This document shows, piece after piece, positions 33,348-45,598 of a DNA stretch of 64,000 nucleotides (position 1 is the first letter of the stretch; the number at the start of each line of letters is the position of its first letter). Source of the DNA: Misgurnus anguillicaudatus (taxonomy: Eukaryota; Chordata; Actinopteri; Cypriniformes; Cobitidae); the NCBI RefSeq assembly GCF_027580225.2, contig NC_073346.2:7032001-7096000 (forward strand). Reading direction: 5' to 3'. Made by a program: the position numbers and the translations under genes. The notes under the pieces were generated by a model. The model was not told where the DNA came from and did not search any database. It was given only the letters and a program-made list of their open reading frames with translations.

Positions 33348-34436
33348 ATGTGACCCGCTCTGGCTAAATGAGTCGGAAGTCGCAACGTTCTGTTTTAAGA
33401 TATGAGCCGATAATGTGGAAAAACAATGAAATTATCAAAAAAATATTTTTAGCTAATTTCAAAGAAAAGACATTAAAAAATTATCTCCCAAAGTTTTGTA
33501 GTACAAATAATTGAGTAAAGGTGTTTAAATGACTATTAAAGTTGAAACAGTGTTACTAAATTCGCTGGAAATGAACATTGCTTTTCTCAAATCCTCTCAT
33601 CACCTCCGAGCATTTCCCGGCCATCCCCTGAACTGTCACTATCTCTCCAAATATGGTGTTACGCGTTGTTCAGAAATCTTCATAAACGCTGATCATTTGT
33701 CAATGGGAAACCCCGGGGCACGTTAATCCACCCACTTTCAGCACAAACCATAAAAATGACATTACAACAATGAAATGTTTGCCGTTCCTAAACTATTTTG
33801 TGAAAGATCTGAATTTATTGTCCAAATATTAGAACTAAGATAAGTAAAAAAATAAAAAGTGTTAACAAATGTTCAAGTACAGTGGAACTGAAATGTTATG
33901 AACACAATCTTTAAGAAATCTTTAAATTGGCATTATACACAAAAAATGCATTATACACAAATTGATAAACGAATGTTATTGACTAACAACCCTTTAATAT
34001 ACAGTAAGAGAAAAATCATGTTCATCAATATCATCTTGAAATCATGTGAATGTATTCAAGTAAAAATATGAACTTGATGAACATAAAGTGAGCTCTTTAA
34101 GAAACAATGCTAAAGAATCCAGAGCAGTATTCAGAATATATTTAAAACATTGATTAATAAATAAAAAGCAATTTGCATACACACAAGTGGGAGAGTGTTT
34201 GGTTTACCCTTGATAGGTGAAAGGTCTATTCTATCTATCAGGCCGTATGGTGTTTACAGCAGATGCCAAATATATATATGATCACGCTGGGTAATTAACA
34301 AACGATGTTCCAGCTAAAAAGAGTGCACAGGACGGGCGATGCATTGCCTCCAGAAGTGTCCACAGGGTGGACCACCAGAGGAGCTGCTGTAATGTGCTCT
34401 GATGAATGGACCGAGTCTTGCACTGAGCAGGTGGAC
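33348..34436. other. Unassigned AT-rich stretch
   Basis: No coding or transposon signal. The segment 33560-33730 is GC-richer and may be a repeat fragment. Confidence 0.3.
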
Positions 34437-34477
34437 ACACACACACACATTCATACCCTCTCACTCTCTCACAAACA

Positions 34478-34526
<49 letters not shown>

Positions 34527-34572
34527 GCACACACATGCACACACACGCACACACACACACACACACACACAC
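34437..34572. repeat. Compound (CA)n(TC)n(CA)n microsatellite
   Basis: CA, then TC, then CA runs with a few interruptions. Long open readings on both strands here are products of the repeat. Confidence 0.97.
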
Positions 34573-36175
34573 GGCAGTAGTTTCTCATCCTGCACAGGCT
34601 GTTGTTCAGCTGCAAGGTGAAAGATGGCAAACAGAGGGCAATTCTTATCCTCCAGACTAACAGCCCAGAATGCAGGAGGCCTGGCAATTAGTCCCATATG
34701 AAGAACTGATACCCCATGAGTTTCTTTGAATTCATTTGTTCCCTGCTCTCCTTCGTATTGCCATCTGAATTATAAACAGGACCTTAGTCAATACATAAAA
34801 GCTATGGAATCAGTCCTCGACTAACTATGGCCTTATGAAATAATGTGTTATTAAGAACAAAGCCTAAATCTAAGAGTAACAATGATACATTTATTGTTTG
34901 AATTAAGTCAAATATGAAGATGATCTGTTCATTGCAGTAAAATACCAAATGCAAATCCCAATATAAAAAAGTAATTTTTTGGTAGTTTTAAGATTTTTGG
35001 AATAAATTCAGTGCTAATTTCCCCTAGGTCTACTTTTAATCAGACTATACTATCATTTTCCATTTCTGCTTAATGAATCATACAAGTTATAGTCATATTA
35101 CAAATGGCACTGCTTTGCAGGCTATTAGTTTGTTTCTTTAGGGGTCTAATAGAAGACATGCTTCATTTAGGAGCCGCTAGTATCCTGAAGCAATACAAAA
35201 TGGATTGCATTGCATTTCCAACAGCTGCCATTTTCCAGGCATCTCTTCAGTAGAGTTGTAATATAATGCAGTTGGCTAAAGTTATTACTCCAGAGCAGAC
35301 CCTTTTCACTTGACTGTAATGGCATGCCTGTCTTGGAGGGGCATTTTAAGTTTCAAGTCCTCTACTTCTATTTCGAATTGTGCTTAATTATAAAATGCAT
35401 TTGCTTTCATCAGAGACATTTTCTCCAAATCCTGTGCTGTATTGTAAAGCAAACTTTAACTTTCACTTGATTTTATTTTGAGGCATCATCCTCTGTGAGA
35501 AACATTTATGTAATCAATGAATGCTATAAATGATATGACTGGTTGGGAATTTTTTTTTAGTACAAGTATAATGGCTCAGGATCTCACAGTAATGTTTTTA
35601 GAATAGGCAGTGGTGATCATTTTTTGTTTTTCAGTGGTTTAGAGATTTAGTTCATTAGTTGTTGATATTTGGGATGGTTTTGGACCAATTATGAATGGAC
35701 ATTGGGCTGGCTTTGTTATGCAACCCTGAAAGGACAATAATGGAGGCAAAAGCACAATTTTTTTTTTAAAGAGTTTTTATTTGTTAATTGTTGTTTTTCA
35801 TAAAATGTGGGTTTTCATAAAAATAGTATTAAACCACAAACTAAGTGTCTGTTTTAAAGTAAGGGGGAAATTTACATTAACAAGGTTTTTATTACTGTAA
35901 ACATGTTTATCACTTTCATATCATAATGACTTATTTATTTTGTTAATAATGAATAATGTTATCTCTCAAAAAGGTCTAAAGTTGAAGATTAAAATGAGTT
36001 TATTAATCTTTGAGTATGTAATGCTGAGGAAATTTTGTCAATGTAATGAATGGGAGTGTAACCATTCTCCCACCATCAGGTGGTACCCTCTCAACTGGAC
36101 TATGGACACACACTCTGCTTCTACATCCACTTTCTTTTCAGTGTATATTTAAACCATGCCATTTCCTCTTTCAAG
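34573..36175. other. Single-copy-looking DNA, candidate conserved non-coding region
   Basis: No element ends, LINE motifs or simple repeats except short T runs. The segment from about 35040 to 35540 is moderately complex, TAAT- and ATTA-rich and without stop-free frames, the look of an enhancer-like conserved element. This is inference from composition only. Confidence 0.35.
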
Positions 36176-36177
36176 TA

Positions 36178-36426
36178 TACTGCCCTCCAAAAGCTTAGTG
36201 CAGTAACTACGCAAACACCGAACCGAGAAAAATGCCCTTAGAGTTTTTACACCAGCCAGTCAAACATGTTACTGCAATTTTGGCACACACGTTTCTCTGA
36301 AATGGGACAAAATTGAACCAGGAGACTTTGTCACAAGACACATCAGATCTCACAAAGCCCATTTTAATCCTTTACTCAATTTTGACCAAATGCATAGTTA
36401 CTGCGCTTTGCCTGTGTAGGGCAGTA
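36178..36426. mobile_element. 249-bp Tc1/mariner-type MITE
   Basis: The ends TACTGCCCTCCAAAAG and (inverted) TACTGCCCTACACAGG, followed by GC-CAGTAACTA-like matches, face each other. TA flanks both sides (36176-36177 and 36427-36428). It directly abuts the next element. Confidence 0.8.
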
Positions 36427-36427
36427 T

Positions 36428-37876
36428 AGAGGGTTTTCACCTACGTCATGGTTTGGTCAGTTAATTAACAAGATGCACGGCCATATTGGAGAAACTCAGA
36501 TGTAAACAACAGCATGGATTGCATAGTTAATGTAGCATTTAAGACGTCGTCCTTCTAATTTATAATGTTGAAACCACAGAAAAAACTTGTGGAAGCTGCT
36601 AAATCATACAGAGAAGGACTTGGTAAGCAGAAAAGGGTGCGATATTTTGATCAAATAAAGTTATTAGGTGGTAAAGATCCTTATGAGCTGGCTCTTTGGT
36701 CGTGGACTGAGAATGTTGACAACATTTGTGTTTGTTCTTCCCATTTCTTAATATCTCAACTAACTTTGTAGTGTAATAGTATGGACTCATATTGATATTG
36801 TTGCTGTTTGTAAATTAAATTCTGATTATAATCTAATTTCATAATAGTATTTTAATAGTACTTTTTTACATTTACAATTTTTTTTGTAAAATGTTACTTA
36901 CATTTAGTTACTCCTTAATTGGCCCTATATTCACGATGTGCGGATAAGAAATACCACTTGTGGTTGGTCAAACTTAGTCTTGCATAGCCAATACTGAAGG
37001 TCTGGTGTTTTTTGCCGCTTTTTCTTTAGAAAGCCCGCCCACGAGGCTTTTACCGACATGTCAAACAACCAATCACAGCATCACTTTTCTGACTCCCCAC
37101 AATAACGAGCCGGCTGGCAACAAGTCAGTTATTGAAATAGCCGCAACTGAATAGCATCTAAATAATCAACATTACTCACCACAGAACAACGTTGTGCACT
37201 TCATCAACAGCTACACTGAGACGCTCCCTGTAAACATCTGTTTGAAGCATATCTCTTCACTTTTTAACACCTACAAGCAATTCAGGAGACCTGAACTTTT
37301 TGACTCCACTAACTACCTCAAGCAAAACTCTTGGACGTCTTTAAGAGAGTCTATGCCGCGAACTTTGCATATTTTTGAGATTCCAATGTTTAGCTGATCA
37401 TAATAACTGGTCATTATTATCCACGTGAACAAGACTGATTCTCTTTCTCAATGGAAAGTCAGAGCTTTGTTTTCCAGGGACAGAAACTAATCGCGACACT
37501 CCTGGAAATTTGGTTTAGTTCAACGAATCAAAAGACAACTTCGACATTCCCACAGGGTTTCCAGGAAAGTGTACGATAAACATCAGACGTTTAGACAACA
37601 TTCTGTGGGCGTGATGTCTGAGGCTGAGACTAGGCCAAACTTAACCAAGATATCAGTTTGTTGACAACATTTGTGTTTGTCTATAACTTTGGCAGTCTGT
37701 AGTTCTCCAAATGTTTTTCCTGGTCCGATCGATTAGTAGATCCCAAAACACGACAGTAATTGAAAATTTTTAGCAGCAAAAATGTGCAAGGTCTTTTCGG
37801 TTCAATGGCATTGTTTACGCTTAGTATCGCCAATATGGTCGACTTCCGGATTGATGACGTGTCGTGAAACCCCTCT
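36428..37876 (+). mobile_element. ISL2EU-like non-autonomous element
   Basis: The inverted ends AGAGGGTTTTCAC and GTGAAACCCCTCT, with ACGTCAT just inside each, are flanked by AT on both sides (36426-36427 and 37877-37878). Near the left end is an exon-like reading related to the N-terminus of the YqaJ/SWIM transposon proteins, linking it to the remnant at 9640-12535. A 21-bp sequence occurs at both 36715 and 37661, bracketing a segment with its own weak inverted ends (about 36960 and 37650). Confidence 0.65.
36565..36771 (+). pseudogene. First-exon fragment of a YqaJ-type transposon protein
   Basis: 'KSYREGLGKQKRVRYFDQIK' followed by 'LLGGKDPYELALWSWTENVD' resembles the N-terminal 'YxEKI..I.GKDPYEL' block that begins the SWIM/YqaJ/PHD proteins of these transposons. 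After the Asn-Val-Asp block the similarity ends and a stop follows about 15 codons later. The break point coincides with the 21-bp repeat. No SWIM, YqaJ or PHD domain is in this element. The match is from memory of the family, so moderate confidence. Confidence 0.5.
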
Positions 37877-37885
37877 ATTGTCAGT

Positions 37886-38490
37886 TTAATCTTCGTACCA
37901 AGCATTCATAGTCATTGCCATTGTTTCACATTTCATATTTATGTTTCCGTGTTATGACCAGTTCTTGGATTACTGCTTTTGGATTACCCTTTTGCCTTGT
38001 TTGCCTGTTTGTTTTTTAAATAAATCTTTGCATTTGGATTGAAGTCTTGCTCGTTACAGAATACTTTGCCACAAACCAGAATCCAGCAGAAGTTTGTTTA
38101 TTGCATTAAGAACATGAATCCAGGAGTTTTATTACTAGAGTTACGACAATGTAATTGTCCCATTCAAGCTTACGTTGAAGAGTTTTGCAACCTGTGCTAC
38201 CAGGTACAATTTAATGACACTGCTTTTTTGTGTGGCCACCGCCACGTCTAAACTTGTTCCCAAGATGGACACCACCACACCAGAGCCCACAGCCAAGATG
38301 GTCGTTTCCTTAAATATTTTTTGGGGGGAGGGTAAGAAGGGACGATTCGGAAAGCGTCGAGGACACTGCCAGCAAGGCGGAGATCGCAGAGGACACTGCC
38401 AGTGAAGCGGAGAGGGCAGAGGATTTTGGAATCCCCATTTGTCTTGTTTGCCTGTTTGTTTTTTAAATAAACCTCTACATTTGGATTTTA
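37886..38490 (+). mobile_element. Short LTR element with gag remnant
   Basis: TTGCCTTGTTTGCCTGTTTG with TTTTTTAAATAAA lies at about 37993-38025 and again at about 38442-38470, as two partial LTRs. Just after the first repeat ends (GTTACA, 38058) a gag-like reading follows, 'LLELRQCNCPIQAYVEEFCN' and 'LCYQVQFNDTAF', then in a shifted frame 'KMDTTTPEPTAKM'. This is the small gag typical of some fish Gypsy-like elements. Pol is absent. It is either a non-autonomous element or a deletion product. Confidence 0.6.
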
Positions 38491-38964
38491 CCCAAAGTCT
38501 TTTTATATATATTTTGACATTTAAAGATGTTTTACTATTTAAAAGCTGCACAAACCTTTTTTAATCAAGGCTTAAAATATCAAAATCAAAAAGGTTATAT
38601 TATTAAAATTCTGTAGTAGTGTGTGCCTTTTGCACTTTTAAAAGCACACTTCTACATGTGAATACCCTAATATAGTGCCTTTGGTTATAAAAATAATTGT
38701 TAATTACAGCCCTAGAACTATCAAAAGTTTGGCAAAAATGAAAATTATTCCATGATTTACTCACCCTTTAACCATTCTTTTGCCATCTCTCACTCTTCCT
38801 CTTGACCCTGACTGAGCAAGCACATGCATGTCCACTGCTCAACCTAAGTGCTGCCTCTTTTTGCAAAAGCTAGAAGTAAAGGCTGTGCATTCGTCGGTGC
38901 ACATATGCTCACATACACTTCAAAAATAAACTATACTCTGTGCTTAAGCGGCGTTGCAAGTTAA
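38491..38964. other. Unassigned AT-rich stretch
   Basis: Nothing recognised. Confidence 0.3.
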
Positions 38965-39285
38965 TTAACTCTTACCCCACCATTGACGAGTTATCTTGTC
39001 AATAGAGAGAAAACGTTTCCCTGCCAATGACGCTTCCCTGATTCCCAGGTTTTACGATAATATAATTCTGTTAATATGCAATAGGTGGCACTTTAACCCA
39101 ACTGAAGCATCAACTAATTTAAAACTAATTTGTTTTGATTCATCACTCTGAATCTGATCTCTTTTTCTTGTTATGTTTGTTTGATAGCAGAGGGTCTGTT
39201 CTTTTATTTGATATATTGTATGTTTATATAATTATAGAAGAAAACTTTCTAGAAGGCATTTTGTGTAAGAAAATAGAAGGTCGGA
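38965..39285 (+). repeat. TTAACTC repeat family, copy b
   Basis: Starts TTAACTCTTACCCCACCATT and holds the blocks GAGAGAAAACGTTT, CTGCCAATGACG, AGAGGGTCTGTTCTTT and GGCATTTTGTGTAAG shared with the other copies. The right end has decayed. Confidence 0.7.
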
Positions 39286-40289
39286 TTAATATCCGTTTTG
39301 GCCAAAACCAAACATGTATGTGGTCGAATGTAAATGGAACAGTTTTAACAAATCAGCTATCCATTTAGAGAAGTGACCCAGTGTAAAAAGGCTTTATAAT
39401 GTCTGCTGGAATGTTAAAACATGTTCATTGTTAAATAATGTGAAATAAATATAATAAAAGCACATTGAAACTTATGCAATGGTGATAGAATTGGCAATTT
39501 AATTAGGAAAATAAGAAAGAAAAAACATTTTGGTATTTGGTATTCGGTTGAGTGTTTCATTTTATTTTGCTTCGGACAATATTTTTTATTTTTAGATTTA
39601 TCCTTACAACTTGCAAGTGTTAATCAACAATGTTTAAATTCAGAGAATTTAGTTTTAAAAAGCACTCCATCCACTTCATTGGGTCGCTGGTCAATGGTGT
39701 CGCATCAGACTTATTCTTGGTTTCTGATATTGCTGCCATACCATAAAAACCATACTGTAGGTGTGTTTGACATCATGTGTCAGAACAATCAGTGTGTGGC
39801 ATTAAAAGTGTCATGAGAGTGTCAAAAGCAGTACTGCTATGTCGCTCTCGTGATACCTTCATGTCATACACCATATGGTCCATATGCAGAAATGGTATTT
39901 AAAGCGTCCATCACGCCAATCTGACAGTGCATTTGTTAAGAAAAAACACAGTACGCAGTACAAAAAGCCATTTTTTTTAACAACATACATGAAGAGTAGA
40001 AAAGGAAAGACTAGAAGAAACAGAAGTTTAGGTGCTACAATTGCAGGGTTATGTGAAAGAGAAGTGTCTTAAAACCATTCTTGAAGATGGTTAACTATTC
40101 GGGTGATCTTGTGGTGATGGGCAGATCATTGCACCAGTGGGGAACAATTCAGAAGAAGTTGCGTGAGATGGATTTCGTGCCTTTTTGTGATGGCACCACA
40201 AGCCGTCATTCCCTTGCAGAGCGCATACATCTGGAGGGTGTGTATGACCGAATTAGTGAGTGTAGGTATAGGGGTGCATATCTAGGGAT
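39286..40289. other. Unassigned stretch
   Basis: Mostly AT-rich. An open stretch near 40081-40299 has no recognised domain. Confidence 0.3.
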
Positions 40290-40560
40290 CGTCTTGTAGG
40301 CTAACAGCAGAGCTTTGAACTTGATGTTGGGAGCTATAGGAAGCCAATGTAAACTGAAAGGAGAGGTGTGTTGTGCGGTCTCTTCAGCTTATTAAAGACC
40401 ACACTGACTGCCGCATTCTGGATTATGGACTCTATCAAAACTACAACTCCCATTATTTCAAGCTCTTTTACAGCATCATGCAGCTGTTGTTGTTGTTGTC
40501 GTTTGGCGAGTCTAGCGGTGAGAACTACATATCGCTTTTTTAAGCCAGTTATGTTCTGAC
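40290..40560. repeat. Possible LINE-derived interspersed fragment
   Basis: GCTTTGAACTTGATG, GGAAGCCAATGTAAA and TTAAAGACCACACTGACTGC resemble a sequence I have seen repeatedly in fish genomes, apparently LINE-derived and in reverse orientation. Low certainty. Confidence 0.35.
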
Positions 40561-40699
40561 CTTGTTTATTTATTCTCTTGTGCTTGAGATGAATCCATTC
40601 CAACCCATTCTCACTTCCACATGAAGTGGTTGTTGCAATGTACTGTCTCTTACAGAGTGTTAAATGTAAATGAATTTGATAGATTGGCCTACGCCACAT

Positions 40700-42814
40700 A
40701 AATGGCAGTTTGCAAATGTATGAAACTCTTGCAGTTTTTCTCAGTTAAACAAAGTTCCTGAGAAGTCCCACTGGCATTAAAAATCTGCTGCGAAAGAAAA
40801 GTTGCAGTGGCATTTCATGCTGCAAGACTCTGAATAGAAAGAAGGCAGAGTTTTATGACTAATGAAGTCTGACATACCATCATAATTCATCTCGTCTACA
40901 TAATTCAGCCATACCAAATAACCCATCTCCACTTCTATAAGTCATCGTCAAAGCAGAGCAGCGTCGGGTGTCGTGATAATAAACTTCATTCTGCTCTCTT
41001 GTTTTTGCTTGAAAACGGCCACTCACTGACTTGAATGGGAATAGATTGCTGTCTGATTGCTTAAATAAAACATGAAGGATCTAATGAACATATTCAGACT
41101 GTGGCATATAACTCCAGTGCATTGATTAAACCTCCCCTGTTTGGCATTTGGATAATGAACAAACAGTGTAGAAAAATGGCAACTATTAACCTTTCCCCCC
41201 ATTTTTTCCATCGCTATTAAAATAGTTCTGTTCTGAAACAGAATTCAAACAGATGTAGCATATATTTACACTGCATATAAAAGTTTCCTATTCTCTAGTC
41301 TTCTTGAATTTAATATTAATAATACAAACTTATATTCAGCTAAAATATGTTCAGCCTCAACAGGAAGGTTATCCAAAGTTGAGAAGGATTTCTGTGTTAA
41401 AAGGACAGATGGTATTTATTTGTTTTCACAAGTTTTCAATTTTGACAATACACTTTTCACAATATTCATAGGAAACTGTGTGTGAGATTTCTGTGATAAA
41501 TAACGAAATCTTGATGTGCCTGAAATGTTCTTGGTACAGATGAAAAGATTCCCGTCTTCTGTCAATTCCACCCCATTTATGTCCTGTTAAAAATACCAGT
41601 ATTGTTTTATTTTGCTCGACTGTAAGCTGTTTTGTTTCTTGAGCTTAACCAGCAAGTGAACTTTTGCTAATCTGCTTCATAAGCAACAACATGATGATAT
41701 TCTTCCAGTTAGACTGAACTTGCATGGATGTGGTAACCTTCATGGGCCAAATTGCTTTACAGTTAGCAGTTATTGTAGACAAGACAAAAATACACAGAAA
41801 ATAAACAATCATACATGTAAGATCAAGTCGTACAATTAAGAAAACCAATAGCAGTTGGCACAAAAGACTTTAAAAAAATCTGTTTGTCCTACATTGTATA
41901 TCTACGGGTGGAAAAACAAGAATAAAACACTCTCATAAAAATATCATCAACATTAAAACAAAAAAGTTTCTATTAAAAATGCATGTGTTGGTAGGCTATT
42001 TTACATACAGCATCCACCTAAACCAAATGTCAACTTCTCATCTGTGACCATGCCAAAATATTTATACTACTGACTCAACTCATCCTTTATTACACAATAA
42101 CCTTATTAAAGCTGATGTGCTGACACATTCTACCAAGATCAATTCATTTCACCATAACTCTTCAACCATTTGCACTGTCAGTAAAATACGAATTCCTCCT
42201 AATAGTAGACAAGTTGTGCTTTTTGACAATATATGGTATATTATGGTTATAATCAGTCAATAGTTTGCTGCTGTTTTCTGGACAGCTAAAGTGGCAGATT
42301 TAAACAATAGAGCTCATTATGTTAAAGTGCAATAGATTAAAATGAAGGGAGTGAAAACGGCTGAAGCAAAAAAAAAACTGAAAATGAAAACGGTGTACAT
42401 CAGTAACACTAAAATCACTTGTATGTACTACAACCACAGCATATTTTTAAAGGCTAAAGTGTTAGATTCATTTGATCACTTTTTTATTATTTCTAAATAA
42501 TTTTTTTTTAATGTAAAGTCTATTTACATAACGTAATGATCAATGATTGTCATTTATTGAAAGCAATTTGTTTCTGAAAAAATGATACCTTATACTTGAT
42601 GATACCACATTGTTTTAGAATTCAACATAAAAAAATAAATGAGTTGGAATGCTCACAGTCTAAATTTGAGCCACAGACGAAAGAAACTATAAAATATACT
42701 TTTTATGAAAACCTCAATTTCAACCAAAATTAATAAAGCCTTCGTCTAGCAATCTTCATGCTCTAAATAGTTATTTAACATCTAAAATGATCTTTATTTG
42801 TATGAAATCTTAGA
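40700..42814. other. Single-copy-looking DNA, candidate conserved element at its left
   Basis: From 40700 to about 41250 the sequence is complex, without repeats, and has CATTAAA/TTAAT motifs. It is a candidate conserved non-coding element. The remainder to 42814 is AT-rich with no feature. No exon-like reading. Confidence 0.3.
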
Positions 42815-43624
42815 GGTGTACCGTCCCTAACTCATTCCCTGGCAGCCTTTACAAAAGTTTCACAAAATGCCTTCCAGGAAAATTTTCTTTTAAAAATATA
42901 TAAATAAGCAAATATATCAAATGAAAGAACAGACCCCACTGCTTTAAACAAACAACACTAAGAAAACCCTGTTTCATCCTATCTATATTTTTTCATCCTA
43001 TCTCTGTTTATAAACTCTTAAATATGGGTATTTTTTTACAAAAATAAAAAATTTTGAGCAAAAAGGTGAAATAATTGCATTTTTGTGAAGGAATTTTGGT
43101 AACACTTTACAATAAGGTTCATTAGTTAACAACATTAGTTAACATGAACTAATAATGAACTGCACTCATACAGCATTTATTAATCTTTGTTAATGTTAAT
43201 TTCAACAATTACGAATACTTTTTTAAAATCTTGTTAACGTTAGTTAATGCACCGTGAACTAACATGAACAAACAATTAAAAGCTTTATTTCTATTAACTA
43301 ACATAAACAAAGATTAATAAATACTGTAACAAATGTATTGCTCATGGTTTGTTCATGTTAGTTAATACATTAACTAATTTTAACTAATGAACCTTATTGT
43401 AAAGTGTTACCGGAATTTTGTTAGAGATCAGATTCAGAACGATTATCAAAAAATAAACGGAGTGTAAAATTAATAAATAATGTTTTGCTTCAGTTTTTTA
43501 TAAATAATTTGATAATTGCGGTATTACAGATTACCATAAAACTCATCAGAAACCCGTTTTTTTTCTAGGCAAAGGTTTTCTCTTAATTTACGAGATAACT
43601 CATCAATGGCAGGAAAAGAGTTAA
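42815..43624 (-). repeat. TTAACTC repeat family, copy c (interrupted)
   Basis: Minus orientation. The right end reads TTAACTCTTTTCCTGCCATT on the minus strand, and GGGTCTGTTCTTTCATTTG and GGCATTTTGTGAAACTTTTG follow. A hAT-type MITE is inserted at 43098-43411. Confidence 0.7.
43098..43411. mobile_element. Palindromic hAT-type MITE (GGTAACACTTTAC)
   Basis: The ends GGTAACACTTTACAATAAGG are perfect inverted repeats, and inner TTAGTTAAC/GTTAACTAA motifs extend the palindrome. GGAATTTT flanks both sides exactly (43090-43097 and 43412-43419). Confidence 0.92.
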
Positions 43625-43889
43625 TGCTTAATCCAATACAAAGATCCGTGTCCATCCACATGCATTCCTGCCATTTTGGTTTTAAAACATGCAGGAATTA
43701 GAAAATAGAGTGCAGGATTTGCTTGATGTTAAAATAGCTATTAAGAGAGATAAAGTTCGGGACCTGATTGATATTAAAAGACTTATTAAGAGCAATAAGA
43801 CAATCTGCTATATACACATATACAGAATTACAGTTTTAAAAATTTCTACTTGACAAGAATTCAGGCAGATATAATCTGTTAAGTGAAAG

Positions 43890-44247
43890 TTTGACTAACT
43901 ATTTTGACAAGTTAACTCATCAATTAAGAGAAAACACTTCTCTGCCAATGACGAGTTTTTCCCACAATCCGTAATTCCGCTATTACCCACCAGGTTACTC
44001 AACTTATAAAACCCGGAAGCAACCCCTTAGGGCAAACAAACAGTTAGAACTAGTGATAAAAAGAGAACAAATGAAAGTGGGATGAAAAGGTTTTTTCAGA
44101 GGATCTGTTATTTCATTTAATATATTGTATATTTATATATTTAAAGAAGAACATTTCTGGTAGGCATTAAAATTGTGTAAAAATCATAAAAAATGCTGGC
44201 GCTGGCTGGCAACTTTTTTTTTTAAATGAAGACTGGGAAGGAGTTAA
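43890..44247 (+). repeat. TTAACTC repeat family, copy d
   Basis: Has GAGAAAACACTTCTCTGCCA, AGAGGATCTGTTATTTCATT and AATGCTGGCGCTGGCTGGCA, and ends GGAAGGAGTTAA. The inverted ends and TTAA suggest a small DNA transposon. Together with copy c it forms an inverted pair 265 bp apart. Confidence 0.7.
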
Positions 44248-45594
44248 CTGTTGGTAAAAGTATCTGATGTGTAACATTACATTAGATCCTTGCATTATAG
44301 TGGAGCTTAAAGTTGTCTGTCTCAATGTCAATCAATCAAACAAAAGAATCATCATTTTGAGATTTTTGAATTGAAAATATCAAATTACTCATTTTTGAAA
44401 AGGTGCTTATTCCGACTCATTCTACCAGCACGGGTCACAAATGTGTGCAAACAACCTATTTTTGCTTCAGGTTCTAAATGGTTAGGATCCAAAAAGGATG
44501 AATTATACCAGTTAATAGAATCGGCTAATACAGGAGCAGTGTTGGTATCATGACTCCTAAAAAGAGACACGATCACCAAATTATCAGCAAATTGTTAACC
44601 CAGGGTCCTTTCTAAAATGGTAAAGTCTTATTATCAGAATCCTGAGTTCTCTTTAGTCACACTAACACATCCAGATAACAATTCAGTTTGAGTAGTAAAA
44701 TGTTGTATATTTTCAAGCTTTATAATGTTGAATAGACTTTAAAAGGCAGTGTGTTTATACGTGAAAGGCATCCATATCAATCCAGTTAATTTGTCATCAT
44801 TATTCAGCATTTTTAATTGTTTCTCTGAAGCTAAACAAAGAACATTTCAGTGACTACAAAGTGCACGAATAGACTTTGTATTAACAGCTTAGGTGACTGC
44901 GGTCAATAACCTGCTTCAGTAACCCATGAGTAAAGAGGTCGTGCACTGTGATGAATGAGAATGTAAACAGTTGGCCCCTTGATACATTACACTTGCTTTG
45001 GCTAAAGCCACACAAAAAAATCTCTAAAAAAAGCTTATCCCGCTCTGGAGAACAAACCCCACGTGAATACATTTAAACAGATAAGTATCCTTACAGAAAA
45101 CATTAAAAGACTATAAAAGACACTTAGACCAGTGAAGAAACACCACAGTGTTTAATAGGCAAGGTTTTGCAGGATGTCAGTAAATGCTTATGGTTTTGTC
45201 TTTAATGTTCACAGATACAACAGATGCATGGCCAGTGAGGAAGCTTGGCTCTAGTATCTCTCAAACAGTGTATCTTAATTGTTTAACTTGCACTTTATCT
45301 AAGCTTTAGTTCACAGATTTGTGACAGATAACAGATCTTTCATGCAATAAAGATTAGTGATCCTTCTATATCCATTGACATTGTGCTTTTCTTTTAGAAC
45401 TCTAGTTTCACAGAATCTAGTCCAAGAATAAAATGACCACCTTACAGTTTGTTTGTGCAAGCACATTTTACGATGTAAAGTTACGTGTAAGGGATCAGTG
45501 CCCTCTTGTGGCCAGCAGCGTTTTACAATCTGTGGTTACATTTTAAGGTTTTTGCCTTACAAAATGAAGTGCTTCTAATCTACCATATATATTA
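44248..45594. other. Unassigned AT-rich stretch
   Basis: No element ends, RNA genes or convincing ORFs. Confidence 0.3.
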
Positions 45595-45598
45595 TTAA

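Noticed and set aside
34305..34697. Open readings of Ser-Leu, Thr-His and Cys-Val repeats on both strands
   Set aside because: They are translations of the CA/TC microsatellite.
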